Assembly: GCA_947258705.1 (NCBI GenBank)
Contig: CAMYJA010000003.1
Location: 62,001 to 126,000 of the forward strand
Direction of reading: 5' to 3'
DNA from: an uncultured Hyphomicrobiaceae bacterium
GTDB taxonomy: Bacteria > Pseudomonadota > Alphaproteobacteria > Rhizobiales > CAMYJA01
DNA: 64,000 bases
Shown piece after piece: positions 18,471 to 28,052 of this stretch. Below the pieces are notes generated by a model. That model was not told where the DNA came from and did not search any database. It worked only from the letters and a program-made list of their open reading frames with translations. Positions within the stretch are counted from its first letter, which is position 1. Every line of letters starts with the position of its first letter. The position numbers and the translations under genes are program-made.

Positions 18471-19283
18471 ATGTCAGATAGCGATACTTCCACATCGAAT
18501 GATAGGCCGCTCTCGCAAATACCGATGGAAATTATCGAGCTCAACCATGTTGGCACCGACGCGCCATGGCGCTGGTTGAAAAAGGGCTGGCGTGACATGT
18601 GGTCCGTTCCGATGATCAGTCTCGCTTACGGGGCGGGATTTGCGCTCCTCTCCGTAGTTATCGTGGCGGGGCTCCTTGGTTTTGGCTGGCAGTCGCTGGT
18701 CATTGCTTTGTGGGGATTGTTTCTGCTCCTCGGTCCGATGCTGGCTGTCGGACTTTATGAAGCAAGCCGCAGACTGGAAAGCGGGGAGAAAATCGAATTT
18801 ACCGATGTCGTCACGGTCGGCGTGCGTTCGCGCGGCCAGCTGGCCTTCATGGGCGTCCTCCTGATGCTGCTCTCTCTCGTCTGGGTACTCATCGCATTTA
18901 TACTCTTCATGATTTTCTTCGGTGTTGGACCCCTGCCGCCGATCACCGAGTTCATTTCTCATTTGCTGCTGACGAAACAAGGCATTTCGTTTCTCACCAT
19001 CGGAACCCTGGCCGGAGCAATTCTTGCCCTTGCGGTTTTTGCCTTGTCGGCGATTTCCGTTCCTCTTCTGATGGTGCGCGATATCGATGTCGTGACCGCA
19101 TCCATGACCAGCGCTCGCGCAATACGTGAAAACCCGAAAGCGATGCTTCTCTGGGCCGTGCTTATTGTGGCGTTGACCGCTCTTGGTGTTGCAGGTGCAT
19201 TTCTCGGATTGATCATCACGTTCCCGCTCATCGGTCATGCAACCTGGCATGCCTACCGGGAAATAGTCGAGGGCGAAAGCTAG
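18471..19283 (+). CDS. DUF2189 family membrane protein
   Basis: The 270-residue integral membrane protein has about six helices. The N-terminal cytosolic segment reads APWRWLKKGWRDMW, and helix 2 is followed by GPMLAVGLYEASRRLE, both typical of DUF2189 proteins often found beside cytochrome oxidase genes. The function is unknown. A start GTG or ATG near 18471 follows GATGAGGTAGGGA. It converges with ccoS, 17 bases away. A weak FNR-like motif lies about 70 bases upstream. Confidence 0.82.
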   Translation: MSDSDTSTSNDRPLSQIPMEIIELNHVGTDAPWRWLKKGWRDMWSVPMISLAYGAGFALLSVVIVAGLLGFGWQSLVIALWGLFLLLGPMLAVGLYEASRRLESGEKIEFTDVVTVGVRSRGQLAFMGVLLMLLSLVWVLIAFILFMIFFGVGPLPPITEFISHLLLTKQGISFLTIGTLAGAILALAVFALSAISVPLLMVRDIDVVTASMTSARAIRENPKAMLLWAVLIVALTALGVAGAFLGLIITFPLIGHATWHAYREIVEGES

Positions 19284-19300
19284 GCGCTGACCCGGCCCTC

Positions 19301-19492
19301 TTAGTTTTGATCAATTCCGTTTTCATCCGGCCGGGGTTGATCCGGGCCTTCGAGATCATCGTCTTCGAGAATGCGGTAGGCCGCGCCATCAAGATCGTCG
19401 AACTGGCCGGATTTGAGCGACCAGATAAAAGCGCCAAGGCCGACAAGGCCGAGGAAGAGCGCCGCAGGTATCAGCCATGCGAGTGCGGTCAT
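19301..19492 (-). CDS. ccoS: CcoS, cbb3 oxidase assembly protein
   Basis: The 63-residue protein has one N-terminal membrane helix (about 4-25) and the CcoS signature IWSLKSGQFDDLDGAAYRIL. CcoS is needed to insert haem and copper into the cbb3-type oxidase in other bacteria. Its ATG overlaps the ccoI stop by four bases, so translation is probably coupled. It is the last gene of the ccoGHIS assembly operon. Confidence 0.93.
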   Translation of the reverse strand: MTALAWLIPAALFLGLVGLGAFIWSLKSGQFDDLDGAAYRILEDDDLEGPDQPRPDENGIDQN

Positions 19493-21735
19493 GCCGACAG
19501 ACCCCTATTATCAATATACAGCCTCAACGCATTGGCTGTGACGGCAATGGACGATGCGGACATTGCGATGGCGGCGACAAGCGGCGTGACATAGCCCGCC
19601 ATGGCCAGAGGTATGCAAACGGCATTATAGCCGGCCGCCAATGCAAAATTCTGCAGCGACAGCCGCCGCGCCTTGCGCGCGACATCGATCAGCTCGATGA
19701 CCGGTGCCAGAAGCCTGCCTTGCAAAATGACATCTGCGGCGGTCTTTGAGATATCCGCTGCCGACGACGGCGCCAGCGAGGCGTATCCCGCGCTCAATGC
19801 CGGGGCGTCATTCAATCCGTCGCCGACCATAAGAACATGATGCCCCTGTTTTTGGAGTTCGTTGAGCCGGGCGATTTTATCATCGGGTTTCATGCCCCCT
19901 GACCATCGCTCGATCCCGATCTTTTGGGCTGTCGCTTGGGCAATCTCCACCGCGTCGCCCGACATCAGTTCGGTTCCGATATGTTCTGACCGCAGGTTGT
20001 TAACGGTCTCGCCGGCATCGCTGCGAAGCGGATCCTGAAAGTCAAAAGATACGGGTTCGCGTCCCGGGCCCGTCAGCCAGAGGTGGCCCGCATCCGCGCC
20101 CCGGTCCGGCGATGGATGGGCGTCTTCAATACCGCACCAGGACCGGGAGCCCAGCCGCCATTCCCCCTCCGGAGTCTTTTGGGACAGCCCGAAACCGGAA
20201 TGTTCGCTGATCCCGGAACCGGGCTTGATGGCGCCGAGACGCTTCTCGGCCGCACGCATGATTGCCCGCGAATAGGGGTGGCGGCTGGTCGCTGCCAGTG
20301 TTGCCGCGTGACGCAACGCCTCATCATCCAGCTGATCTCCGTTTTGCAATTCGGGCTCTCCCAGCGTCAAAGTTCCGGTCTTGTCGAATGCCACATAGTC
20401 GATCTCCGCGAGGCGCTCCAATCCGTCACCGGATTTCAACAGGAGACCTCGTGCAAACAGATTACTCGCCGCCGCCACCTGTACGGCCGGTACGGCCAGC
20501 GCCAAAGCGCATGGACAGGTGATAATCAGGACGGAAATGGCGGTTGTAAGAGACTGCTCCCAGCCTGAACCGATTGCGATCCAGCCCAGAAATGTCAGAG
20601 CTCCAATGATGTGAATCCCGGGGGCGTAGATTTTGGCGGCCCTGTCGGCGAGGCGAACGTAACGCCCGCGCGCCTGCTCGGCCGTTTCCATTAGTTTGGC
20701 AATTTCAGCCAAAACAGTGTTTTCTTCGGTGGCCGTTACCGCAAGTCTGAGCGGTCCTGAATGGTTCACCGTTCCCGCGTAGACATGATCGTTCGGCGCC
20801 ACCGTTCGTGGCCGGGATTCGCCGGTCAACAGGCTTTCGTCGATGGCGCTGTGGCCTTCGATTACCTCGCCATCGACAGGGATCGCCTCACCGCTCGCTA
20901 TGAGAACGGCCATGCCCGGTCTGAGGTCTTTCGTAGCCACGCGCTCAACCGTACCGTCGTCCGCTATTGCACTGGCATAGTTCGCCTTGAGTTTGAGCAG
21001 GTTTTGCGCGGCGCTATGGGCTTTCGAGCGCATGCGCTGGTCGAGGTAGCGGCCGATGAGAAGAAAAAAGATGAGCGTGACGCTGGCATCGAAATAAACA
21101 TATTCGCCGCCCCGATAGGTCTGCACAAGGCTCATGCCCGTGGCGAGAATGATCGCAAGCGAAATCGGAACGTCCATATTGAGACCGCGGGCCATGATCG
21201 CGTATTTCGCAGAGCTGAAAAACGGCCGCCCGGCATAGGCGATTACCGGAATAGCGATGAGCGCGGACAACCAGTGCAGGAGCTTCATCAACGCAGCATC
21301 CATATCGCTCGCCAGGCCGGCCCAGACGGCCACTGAGAGGAGCATGATATTTGCGGCCGCAAATCCGGCGACACCCAGGCGGCGTAACAGATCCTGATCG
21401 TCTTTTTCAGAGGCGACCGCATCTTCCTTGAGCTGATTGGCATCGAAGCCAATTTTCTCCAACGCGGCTTTTATGAAGTCCGGCGTGAGATTTCCTGCGT
21501 CGAACTCGAGCCGCACACGCTTGGTGGAGAGGTTTGCGCGCACATGGTGAATGCCAGGAACATCGATGAGCTCACGTTCGATTTTCCGCATGCAGCCGCC
21601 GCAATTCATATTATCGATTGCGAATTCTACGCTTTGGTTTTCGGTTACGGGCATTTCGCGCGAGGAACTCTCAAATTGAAAATCTCTCTGCTCTAGCGGT
21701 GTCGCACCGTGAATTATCTGGTTTGCGTCAGCCAT
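19489..21735 (-). CDS. ccoI: CcoI, Cu+-exporting P1B-type ATPase for cbb3 assembly
   Basis: The 748-residue protein has an N-terminal heavy-metal-associated domain with MNCGGC (Cys45, Cys48), eight predicted helices, the copper-site motif CPC at about 407-409, and the phosphorylation motif DKTGTLT with Asp about 451. GDGLNDAP lies near the C-terminus. CcoI (FixI) delivers copper across the inner membrane for the CuB site of the cbb3 oxidase. The start overlaps the ccoH stop by 22 bases. All expected catalytic motifs are intact. Confidence 0.94.
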   Translation of the reverse strand: MADANQIIHGATPLEQRDFQFESSSREMPVTENQSVEFAIDNMNCGGCMRKIERELIDVPGIHHVRANLSTKRVRLEFDAGNLTPDFIKAALEKIGFDANQLKEDAVASEKDDQDLLRRLGVAGFAAANIMLLSVAVWAGLASDMDAALMKLLHWLSALIAIPVIAYAGRPFFSSAKYAIMARGLNMDVPISLAIILATGMSLVQTYRGGEYVYFDASVTLIFFLLIGRYLDQRMRSKAHSAAQNLLKLKANYASAIADDGTVERVATKDLRPGMAVLIASGEAIPVDGEVIEGHSAIDESLLTGESRPRTVAPNDHVYAGTVNHSGPLRLAVTATEENTVLAEIAKLMETAEQARGRYVRLADRAAKIYAPGIHIIGALTFLGWIAIGSGWEQSLTTAISVLIITCPCALALAVPAVQVAAASNLFARGLLLKSGDGLERLAEIDYVAFDKTGTLTLGEPELQNGDQLDDEALRHAATLAATSRHPYSRAIMRAAEKRLGAIKPGSGISEHSGFGLSQKTPEGEWRLGSRSWCGIEDAHPSPDRGADAGHLWLTGPGREPVSFDFQDPLRSDAGETVNNLRSEHIGTELMSGDAVEIAQATAQKIGIERWSGGMKPDDKIARLNELQKQGHHVLMVGDGLNDAPALSAGYASLAPSSAADISKTAADVILQGRLLAPVIELIDVARKARRLSLQNFALAAGYNAVCIPLAMAGYVTPLVAAIAMSASSIAVTANALRLYIDNRGLSA

Positions 21736-22226
21736 ATCCGCTTCTTCATTCTGTAGACGATTTTTCCGGGCTCATCCCATTGCTGCCTCGCATTTATTGT
21801 CAGTGTCCAATTGCCCGCTTGAATATCTTTCATAGGGGCGATGTAGATGCCTTGTTTCGTTTCTGAAAACTCCAGTGAGGTGTCGTACCGGTCGCTCGCG
21901 GGCCGGGACAGTTTCGACGACAGGTTCAATCCGGTCACGGGCTTGCCGTTTCTGGCGGAAATGACCAACGTCAGAGACCGTTGATCGGGTGATGTGATGA
22001 CGGAATTCGTCCAGCCCAGCCGGTTCTGTCTCGCTTCCTCATCAAGACGCTCATTGTACTTCAGACCCTTCCGGTAGGCGTCCTCGGTTGACAGGCCGTT
22101 GAAAGTGGAGATTGCAAAATAGAGAAAGATGCCATTGACCAGCAACATCACTCCGAAAAACACCCCCAGGAACAGGGCCATGTGCCGCCCCTGAAAACCG
22201 TCCGGAAAAAATTTCGATCGGGTCAT
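21714..22226 (-). CDS. ccoH: CcoH/FixH assembly protein
   Basis: The 170-residue protein has one N-terminal helix (about 17-38, GRHMALFLGVFFGVMLLVNG) and a periplasmic domain ending NARQQWDEPGKIVYRMKKRIWL. This is the FixH family pattern. CcoH is a stable partner of cbb3 assembly intermediates. The ATG overlaps the ccoG stop as ATGA, which supports coupled translation. Confidence 0.93.
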   Translation of the reverse strand: MTRSKFFPDGFQGRHMALFLGVFFGVMLLVNGIFLYFAISTFNGLSTEDAYRKGLKYNERLDEEARQNRLGWTNSVITSPDQRSLTLVISARNGKPVTGLNLSSKLSRPASDRYDTSLEFSETKQGIYIAPMKDIQAGNWTLTINARQQWDEPGKIVYRMKKRIWLTQTR

Positions 22227-23710
22227 GGTTTTTGTCTCCGGAAATTCGTGCCGCGCCGTACGCGTGTGTTGTCCCTTATATCCGTCACGACAAAGTTGAA
22301 ATCGGTCGTCTCGCTTTTGAGTTTGTCCAGTTCGGAATATGGAACTTTGAGATATATGCGCAAAATTCGAAGATCATCGGACGGGACAGCGATTAGCTTA
22401 CCATCCGCATCTTCTATTCCGACAACCGATATAACCGGATCGGGCAGTCCCTCGGCTTCAATTCGGAACATGCGGGTCTGATAAAGCTTGTTCAGGATTT
22501 TTATCGTATAGCCGTTTCGAACGCTGCCGTCGGATAAAAGCACATAAAGCGGATTGCGGTCGCGCAAAACATTTACGTCGAGCACCGATTTCGACATGAG
22601 CCCATAGGCCATGAGTAACGATACCAGCAAAAAGAGGACGCTATAAAGGATTGTTCTGGGGCGTATTAATCGTAAATCCGAACGAACCTCATCCACGTCC
22701 CCCTCTATATTGCTATAGGTGTCGTAGGTAATGAGATTTTGCGGGCGGCCGATTTTATCCATGATGCCGTTGCAGGCATCGATGCACAGGGCGCACTGGA
22801 TGCATTCCAGTTGCGCCCCCTCCCTGATGTCGATGCCCATGGGGCAAACCACAACGCATTGCTTGCAGTCGATGCAGTCGCCTCTATCGTCCCAGCTCTC
22901 GCCTTTCTTGTGCGGCCCGCGCGGTTCGCCGCGATTCTGGCGATAGGTAACGAGGAGGGAATCACGGTCGAAAAGCGCGCCCTGGATCCGCGGCCAGGGA
23001 CACATATATGTGCAGACCTGTTCGCGGGCCAGGCCGCCGAGGAGATAGGTGGTTCCGGTGAAAATCCCGAGAAAAAGATAAGCGATGGTGGGGGCTTCGA
23101 AATTGAGAAACTCACCTAAGAGCGTCGGCGCATCGCGGAAATAGAAAACCAGCACGCCCCCGGTGGCGATCGAGATCACCACCCAGCTTATGTGGGTAAG
23201 TGTTTTTTTCCAGATTTTCTCAAAGGTCCATGGTGATTTGTCGAGCCGCATGCGGGCATTGCGGTCACCCTGCCAAAAGCGCTCGACCGCAACCATCAGG
23301 TCGGTCCAGACCGTTTGCGGGCAGGCATAACCGCACCAGACCCGTCCAGCGAGGGCTGTAACAAGAAACAGCAACAGGGACGCGAGGACGAGCAGGCCGG
23401 TAACGTAATAAAACTCCTGCGCCCAGATTTCCAGACCGAAGAAGAGTATTCTCTGATTGGTAAAATCGATCAGGAAGGCCTGATCGGGGAGATTTGCGCC
23501 ACGATCCCAGCGGATCCAGGGCAGAATGTAATAAACGCCCAGTGTGAGCGCCATTACCAGCCACTTCAAATTGCGGAAGTCGCCTTTGACCCGTTTTGGA
23601 TAAATTGCCTGCCGGCTGGCATATAGCTGCCGTGTCTGTTCGGCGTTAACCGCCGCTACATCGTGACGCTCTATGCCCGGGGCGACTTCTCTCGTGTGCG
23701 CTTCTGCCAT
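22223..23710 (-). CDS. ccoG: CcoG/FixG, polyferredoxin-type assembly factor
   Basis: The 495-residue protein has about five helices. The iron-sulfur segment includes CGYACPQTVW, then CIDCKQCVVVCPMGIDIR and CIQCALCIDACNGIM, two 4Fe-4S ferredoxin motifs. A C-terminal Ig-like domain follows. CcoG is reported to reduce Cu2+ for cbb3 assembly. It heads the assembly operon, 69 bases downstream of the ccoP stop, so read-through from ccoNOQP is possible. Confidence 0.94.
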   Translation of the reverse strand: MAEAHTREVAPGIERHDVAAVNAEQTRQLYASRQAIYPKRVKGDFRNLKWLVMALTLGVYYILPWIRWDRGANLPDQAFLIDFTNQRILFFGLEIWAQEFYYVTGLLVLASLLLFLVTALAGRVWCGYACPQTVWTDLMVAVERFWQGDRNARMRLDKSPWTFEKIWKKTLTHISWVVISIATGGVLVFYFRDAPTLLGEFLNFEAPTIAYLFLGIFTGTTYLLGGLAREQVCTYMCPWPRIQGALFDRDSLLVTYRQNRGEPRGPHKKGESWDDRGDCIDCKQCVVVCPMGIDIREGAQLECIQCALCIDACNGIMDKIGRPQNLITYDTYSNIEGDVDEVRSDLRLIRPRTILYSVLFLLVSLLMAYGLMSKSVLDVNVLRDRNPLYVLLSDGSVRNGYTIKILNKLYQTRMFRIEAEGLPDPVISVVGIEDADGKLIAVPSDDLRILRIYLKVPYSELDKLKSETTDFNFVVTDIRDNTRVRRGTNFRRQKP

Positions 23711-23779
23711 GTTAGTTCATTCTCTGACGAACCGTTCAATTCCGGTGGCGAACCGTGAACAGAAAAGCTTGCCAACAGG

Positions 23780-24649
23780 TTATTGTCCACCACCGAGTGA
23801 ATGAACGAAAAGGGTCAACTGCTTGATGAGCGTATCGTCAAGCCTGCCGTCCCAATGCGGCATTACGCCACCCCGACCGGTGCGTATGGATGTCTCGACA
23901 TCCTCCTGGCGCGATCCAAACAGCCATAAGGCATCTTTGAGATTTGGCGCACCGAGCGCCGCAATTCCTGAACCGTCCTCGCCGTGACAGGTCGAGCAGT
24001 GGTCTGCGTATACTGCTTTTCCGCGGGCGATCGAAGCCGCGTCGCCGGGCCTGCCCGAAAGCGAAAGAACGAAATTTGCGGCATCCTTGATCTGTCCCGG
24101 CTCGAGTATTTCATCGGCACCGAATTTCGGCATGTCGCTCAGGCGGGTATCGTCATGTGTCGTGCGGATGCCATAGCGTATGGTTTCGTAAATTGCCGAA
24201 AGGGAGCCGCCCCACAGCCAGTCGTCATCATTGAGATTGGGATATCCTCTCGTTCCCTCGGCGCCGCGTCCATGACATGGCGCGCAATTGTCGGCAAATG
24301 CGGTTCTGCCGCCGGCAAGGGCGAAGCGCATGAGTTCCGGATTGCCCCTGATGTCGTCGAGCTCGGAAGCCTCGATGGCGGTGAGGAATTTTGCCTGCGC
24401 GGCCTTGCCCGCCGCCAGATCGGCCTTCACCGCCTGGCGCTGGCTGTAACCCCAGATTCCTTTCGTATAGCCCGTCATCGTCGGCCATGCGGGGTAGACT
24501 ATCCAGTAGAGAACGCTCCAGATGACGCAGACATAAAACGTCCACAACCACCATCTGGGCAGCGGATTATTGAGCTCCTTGATCCCGTCCCATTCATGAC
24601 CGGTGGTTTCAACACCAGTGACGTCATCGATTTCGGTTTTTTCGGCCAT
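23780..24649 (-). CDS. ccoP: CcoP, dihaem cytochrome c subunit of cbb3 oxidase
   Basis: The 289-residue protein has an N-terminal helix (about 33-53) and two cytochrome c domains with haem motifs CAPCH (Cys122, Cys125, His126) and CSTCH (Cys218, Cys221, His222). It accepts electrons from soluble cytochromes for the oxidase. Its ATG overlaps the ccoQ stop as TAATG. Length and order match other alphaproteobacterial CcoP proteins. Confidence 0.95.
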   Translation of the reverse strand: MAEKTEIDDVTGVETTGHEWDGIKELNNPLPRWWLWTFYVCVIWSVLYWIVYPAWPTMTGYTKGIWGYSQRQAVKADLAAGKAAQAKFLTAIEASELDDIRGNPELMRFALAGGRTAFADNCAPCHGRGAEGTRGYPNLNDDDWLWGGSLSAIYETIRYGIRTTHDDTRLSDMPKFGADEILEPGQIKDAANFVLSLSGRPGDAASIARGKAVYADHCSTCHGEDGSGIAALGAPNLKDALWLFGSRQEDVETSIRTGRGGVMPHWDGRLDDTLIKQLTLFVHSLGGGQ

Positions 24650-24825
24650 TAGATCTTCCTACTGATATGTTCGTCAGGATCATCCTCAAGTGGAATTTTC
24701 GCCGCGTGATCAAAGTACTTTCTGTTCGATGGGCGCAAGGCATAGATCAGAACAGCTACAAAAAGACCGATGAAAAGCGCCAGAGCGGTGTATTGAGACA
24801 GCAATGTGACTGTTTGGTAATCCAT
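24649..24825 (-). CDS. ccoQ: CcoQ, small cbb3 oxidase subunit
   Basis: This 58-residue frame, easily missed by length cut-offs, begins MDYQTVTLLSQYTALALFIG. It has one membrane helix (about 10-30), then the typical RPSNRKYFDHAAKIPLEDD and a charged tail. This is the CcoQ/FixQ pattern. CcoQ stabilises the cbb3 complex. It sits between ccoO and ccoP in the expected order, ends in a TAATG overlap with ccoP, and starts 13 bases after ccoO. Confidence 0.93.
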   Translation of the reverse strand: MDYQTVTLLSQYTALALFIGLFVAVLIYALRPSNRKYFDHAAKIPLEDDPDEHISRKI

Positions 24826-24838
24826 AATTGTCTTGTCC

Positions 24839-25561
24839 CTATCTCAGGTTCGGTCCCGTCGCATCGAATTTGGTGAAATCGACAAGCGTACCCAGCATTT
24901 GAAGGTAGGCGACGAGCGCATCAAGCTCCGTAATATCACTAGAGCTCTGATCGAATTTCCTCACCTGAGCCTTGGGGTATCTCTTGGCGAACGCCTCCAG
25001 GCCGTCCGCATCGGGATTGACCTGGATTTCAAGATCGGCCTCGGCGCTGGCGATCATCTCATCCGTGTAAGGAACGCCAACCGTCCGGTTCGTTTTCAGA
25101 TGTCCTTGAATTGAGCTGTAATCGAGCTTTGCAGAAAGAAACGGATATCCCGGCATTATCGACTCCGGCACAACGGCGCGCGGGTTTTTCATATGCTCGA
25201 CATGCCAGCTATCGGAATACTTTCCTCCGACTCGCGCAAGATCTGGGCCGGTGCGCTTCGATCCCCACTGAAAGGGGTGGTCGTACATACTTTCCGCAGC
25301 CAGGCTGTAATGACCGTATCGCTCGACTTCATCCTTTAGTGAGCGGATCATCTGGCTGTGACAGTTATAGCAGCCCTCGCGGATGTAAATATCGCGGCCG
25401 GCCAGCTCAAGCGGTGTATAGGGGCGCATCCCTTTAACCTTTTCGATGGTGGAGTTCAGCCAGTAAAGCGGCGCAATTTCAACGAGACCGCCTATGGCAA
25501 CGACGATTAAAATTCCGACGAGCAGGTTGATTGAGTTCTTCTCGAAAACGTCATGGTTCAT
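24839..25561 (-). CDS. ccoO: CcoO, monohaem cytochrome c subunit of cbb3 oxidase
   Basis: The 240-residue protein has an N-terminal anchor helix (about 12-32) and one haem c motif CYNCH (Cys64, Cys67, His68). FixO-family landmarks include [16 protein letters not shown] and [15 protein letters not shown]. It passes electrons from CcoP to the catalytic subunit. It lies 12 bases after ccoN in a single transcription unit. Confidence 0.95.
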   Translation of the reverse strand: MNHDVFEKNSINLLVGILIVVAIGGLVEIAPLYWLNSTIEKVKGMRPYTPLELAGRDIYIREGCYNCHSQMIRSLKDEVERYGHYSLAAESMYDHPFQWGSKRTGPDLARVGGKYSDSWHVEHMKNPRAVVPESIMPGYPFLSAKLDYSSIQGHLKTNRTVGVPYTDEMIASAEADLEIQVNPDADGLEAFAKRYPKAQVRKFDQSSSDITELDALVAYLQMLGTLVDFTKFDATGPNLR

Positions 25562-25573
25562 CGTCCGGCCTCC

Positions 25574-27208
25574 TTATTCCGCAGCTACGGGTTGCGGGCC
25601 CGTGTCCAGACCGGGTGCCGCCGCAGAGGACGGCTGGTCTTCTTCGTCGACCAGCGCGTCGCCACGCACCGTCCGCCAGACATTGTAGGCCATGATGAAA
25701 GAGCCGATGACAAACAACAGCCCGCCCGTTGCACGGATCAGATAGGGGATGTGCAACGCTTCCACGGTTTCAGCGAATGAATATTGCAGGAAGCCGAGTG
25801 CATCATAGGCCCGCCACATCAGCCCCTGAACAATGCCGCCAACCCACATCGAGGTTATGTAGAGAAGTATGCCGATTGTCGCGATCCAGAAATGCCATTC
25901 GATCAGCTTGAGCGAGTACATTCCCTTGCGGTTCCAGAGCCATGGCACCAGGCAGTAAATCGCGCCGAAAGACACCATGCCAACCCATCCGAGCGCGCCC
26001 GAATGAACATGGCCGATCGTCCAGTCCGTATAATGCGACAGGGAGTTGACGGCTTTGACGGACATCAACGGCCCCTCAAATGTCGACATGCCGTAAAAGG
26101 CGACCGAAACGACAAGCAGTCTCACCACCGGGTCGGTTCTCAACCGGTCCCAGGCGCCCGACAATGTCATGAGGCCGTTGATCATGCCGCCCCAGGAGGG
26201 CATCCAGAGCATGATTGAAAAAGTTGCGCCAAGGGTTTGCGCCCAATCGGGCAGGGCCGTGTAATGAAGATGGTGCGGGCCGGCCCAGATATAGAGAAAA
26301 ATAAGCGACCAGAAATGCACGATCGATAGCCGGTACGAATAGACCGGCCTCTCGACACGCTTGGGGATGAAGTAATACATGATGCCGAGAAAACCCGCCG
26401 TCAGAAAAAATCCGACCGCATTGTGCCCATACCACCACTGGGTCATGGCATCCTGCACACCCGAATAAATGATGTAGCTTCGCGTGCCCGTCCAGGATAC
26501 GGGCAGGGTCATGTTGTTGACGAGATGAAGCATGGCCACCGTGACGATGAAGGCCAGGAAAAACCAGTTGGCCACATAAATATGAGGCTCGCGGCGTTTC
26601 ATCAGTGTGCCGAGGAAAACCAGCAGATAGGCCACCCAGACGATTGTCAGCCAGATATCCACATACCATTCAGGCTCGGCATATTCCTTGCCCTGAGTGA
26701 CGCCCAGCAGATATCCAGTGGCAGCCAGCACGACAAACAACTGAAAGCCCCATACGACGAACCATGGCGACCAAACGCCCGCCAACCGCGCCCGGGATGT
26801 CCGCTGTACGCAGTAAAATGACGTCGCCAACAGTACGTTTCCGCCAAAGGCGAAAATAACCGCAGAAGTGTGCAAGGGACGAAGCCGGCCGAAGTTCGTC
26901 CACGGAAGATCGAAGTTCAACACCGGGAACGCCAATTGCCATGCGATCACATCGCCAACGAGAAAACCGGCTATTCCCCAGAACACCGCCGCAATTGTCG
27001 CAACTTTAATCGGGCCATCGAAATATTTTGTCTGATCTCTCAGGTCGGCGTCATCGCGCCGTCGAATAACCGCCCAGCCTGCAATGAGAGCCGACAGGAG
27101 AAGAAGGGTGGCATGGAACGCCATTACCTTGTCTTCGGTGGCGACGATCAAAACCAAACCGAGTGCAGCGCAAATCGCCGCACCAGCGAGTGCTAGTGAA
27201 TTAGCCAT
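25574..27208 (-). CDS. ccoN: CcoN, catalytic subunit of cbb3-type cytochrome c oxidase
   Basis: The 544-residue haem-copper oxidase subunit I of the C family has about twelve to thirteen helices. Seen motifs are [15 protein letters not shown] (haem ligand His), [14 protein letters not shown] (CuB His, with the family's crosslinked Tyr expected later), [14 protein letters not shown] (two CuB His) and [12 protein letters not shown] (haem ligands). It reduces oxygen to water at high affinity and pumps protons. The start is ATG 27208 or the GTG five codons upstream (27223); the ribosome site is weak for both. An exact FNR box lies about 107 bases upstream. Confidence 0.96.
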   Translation of the reverse strand: MANSLALAGAAICAALGLVLIVATEDKVMAFHATLLLLSALIAGWAVIRRRDDADLRDQTKYFDGPIKVATIAAVFWGIAGFLVGDVIAWQLAFPVLNFDLPWTNFGRLRPLHTSAVIFAFGGNVLLATSFYCVQRTSRARLAGVWSPWFVVWGFQLFVVLAATGYLLGVTQGKEYAEPEWYVDIWLTIVWVAYLLVFLGTLMKRREPHIYVANWFFLAFIVTVAMLHLVNNMTLPVSWTGTRSYIIYSGVQDAMTQWWYGHNAVGFFLTAGFLGIMYYFIPKRVERPVYSYRLSIVHFWSLIFLYIWAGPHHLHYTALPDWAQTLGATFSIMLWMPSWGGMINGLMTLSGAWDRLRTDPVVRLLVVSVAFYGMSTFEGPLMSVKAVNSLSHYTDWTIGHVHSGALGWVGMVSFGAIYCLVPWLWNRKGMYSLKLIEWHFWIATIGILLYITSMWVGGIVQGLMWRAYDALGFLQYSFAETVEALHIPYLIRATGGLLFVIGSFIMAYNVWRTVRGDALVDEEDQPSSAAAPGLDTGPQPVAAE

Positions 27209-27308
27209 TATTGTCAGTCCCACTCCGTCTTGTTTTGCCGTTCATCTCAAGTGAAGTTGCTTCTAGCACCATCATCAACCCCTATAGCCGGATTAGAATC
27301 CGCGCAGT

Positions 27309-27322
27309 TTGATCTGTGTCAA
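27309..27322. promoter_or_regulatory. FNR/FixK box controlling ccoNOQP
   Basis: TTGAT-ctgt-GTCAA is an exact consensus match in the divergent region between ccoN (start 27208) and the hemerythrin-like gene (start 27418). Control of cbb3 genes by FNR or FixK proteins is well established in alphaproteobacteria. By position the box could drive both transcripts. Confidence 0.8.
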
Positions 27323-27417
27323 TTTCCAAAGGGCAATGAGCCGATATTGTTTGTGGAAATTTAGCACAGATAACAACGGAATGCAGAACTCAGACCGTAT
27401 GGGGCGATGACTGCGTG

Positions 27418-28008
27418 ATGGACGTGAATATGCAGCGAAATTCGGATGATACTATCGCCGATCCCATAAAACTCATTGAGGAAGATCACGCTTGGCAACT
27501 TCTCTTATGCGATGCGTTGGAAAAAATTGCAGATTCACTGCCGAACAATATCGATAAAAGATTGATAGCGACCACCGGGGAAGCATTGCGAAAGGTCGTG
27601 CCCCTGCATAACCGCATGGAAGAAAAGGCTTTATTCCCCATCCTCGCGAAAAGAGCCGGCCAGACAAAAGAGATCTCGGACACTTTTCTCCTCCTTTGCC
27701 GGGAACATGAAACCGATGAGGCATTCGCCTGTGAGATCGCAGACGAGCTCGATCAATTTATCTGCAGAGGCGCTCAAAAAAATCCAGAGATGATGGGCTA
27801 TATGCTGCGTGGACTTTTTGTATCCCTGCGCCGGCATATCAATTGGGAAAACCAAACCGTGCTTCCGCTCGCCAGGAATATTCTCAAATTAGACGATCGG
27901 GAAGAGTTGCGCGAGTGGATGCGGACGCATCCCGAAGTATTGCGTTGCAGACGGCTTTTAAAAAACGTGGGGACATGTCTCGGTTACCAGACCTGTCCAT
28001 ATCTCTAA
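27418..28008 (+). CDS. Hemerythrin-like HHE-domain protein
   Basis: The protein has about 196 residues and a four-helix hemerythrin pattern: EEDHAWQLLLCD, PLHNRMEEKALFP, CREHETDEAF and RRHINWENQTVLP. These supply His and Glu residues in the spacing expected for a di-iron site. Relatives sense or scavenge oxygen or nitric oxide, or repair iron-sulfur centres. The tail contains cysteines (LRCRRLL, GTCLGYQTCPYL), which is unusual and could form a redox or metal site. It is divergent from ccoN, shares the FNR box, and lies 44 bases upstream of hemN. The exact start is unsure (GTG 27415 or ATG 27430 are possible). Confidence 0.82.
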   Translation: MDVNMQRNSDDTIADPIKLIEEDHAWQLLLCDALEKIADSLPNNIDKRLIATTGEALRKVVPLHNRMEEKALFPILAKRAGQTKEISDTFLLLCREHETDEAFACEIADELDQFICRGAQKNPEMMGYMLRGLFVSLRRHINWENQTVLPLARNILKLDDREELREWMRTHPEVLRCRRLLKNVGTCLGYQTCPYL

Positions 28009-28052
28009 ACCGGCAATCAGGTAATGCCGTCCAACAGTCAAGCGCGGAAATT

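Noticed and set aside
27843-28052. Longer hemN start reaching back into the hemerythrin-like gene
   Set aside because: The 70 extra residues match nothing, and ATG 28053 gives the normal family N-terminus.
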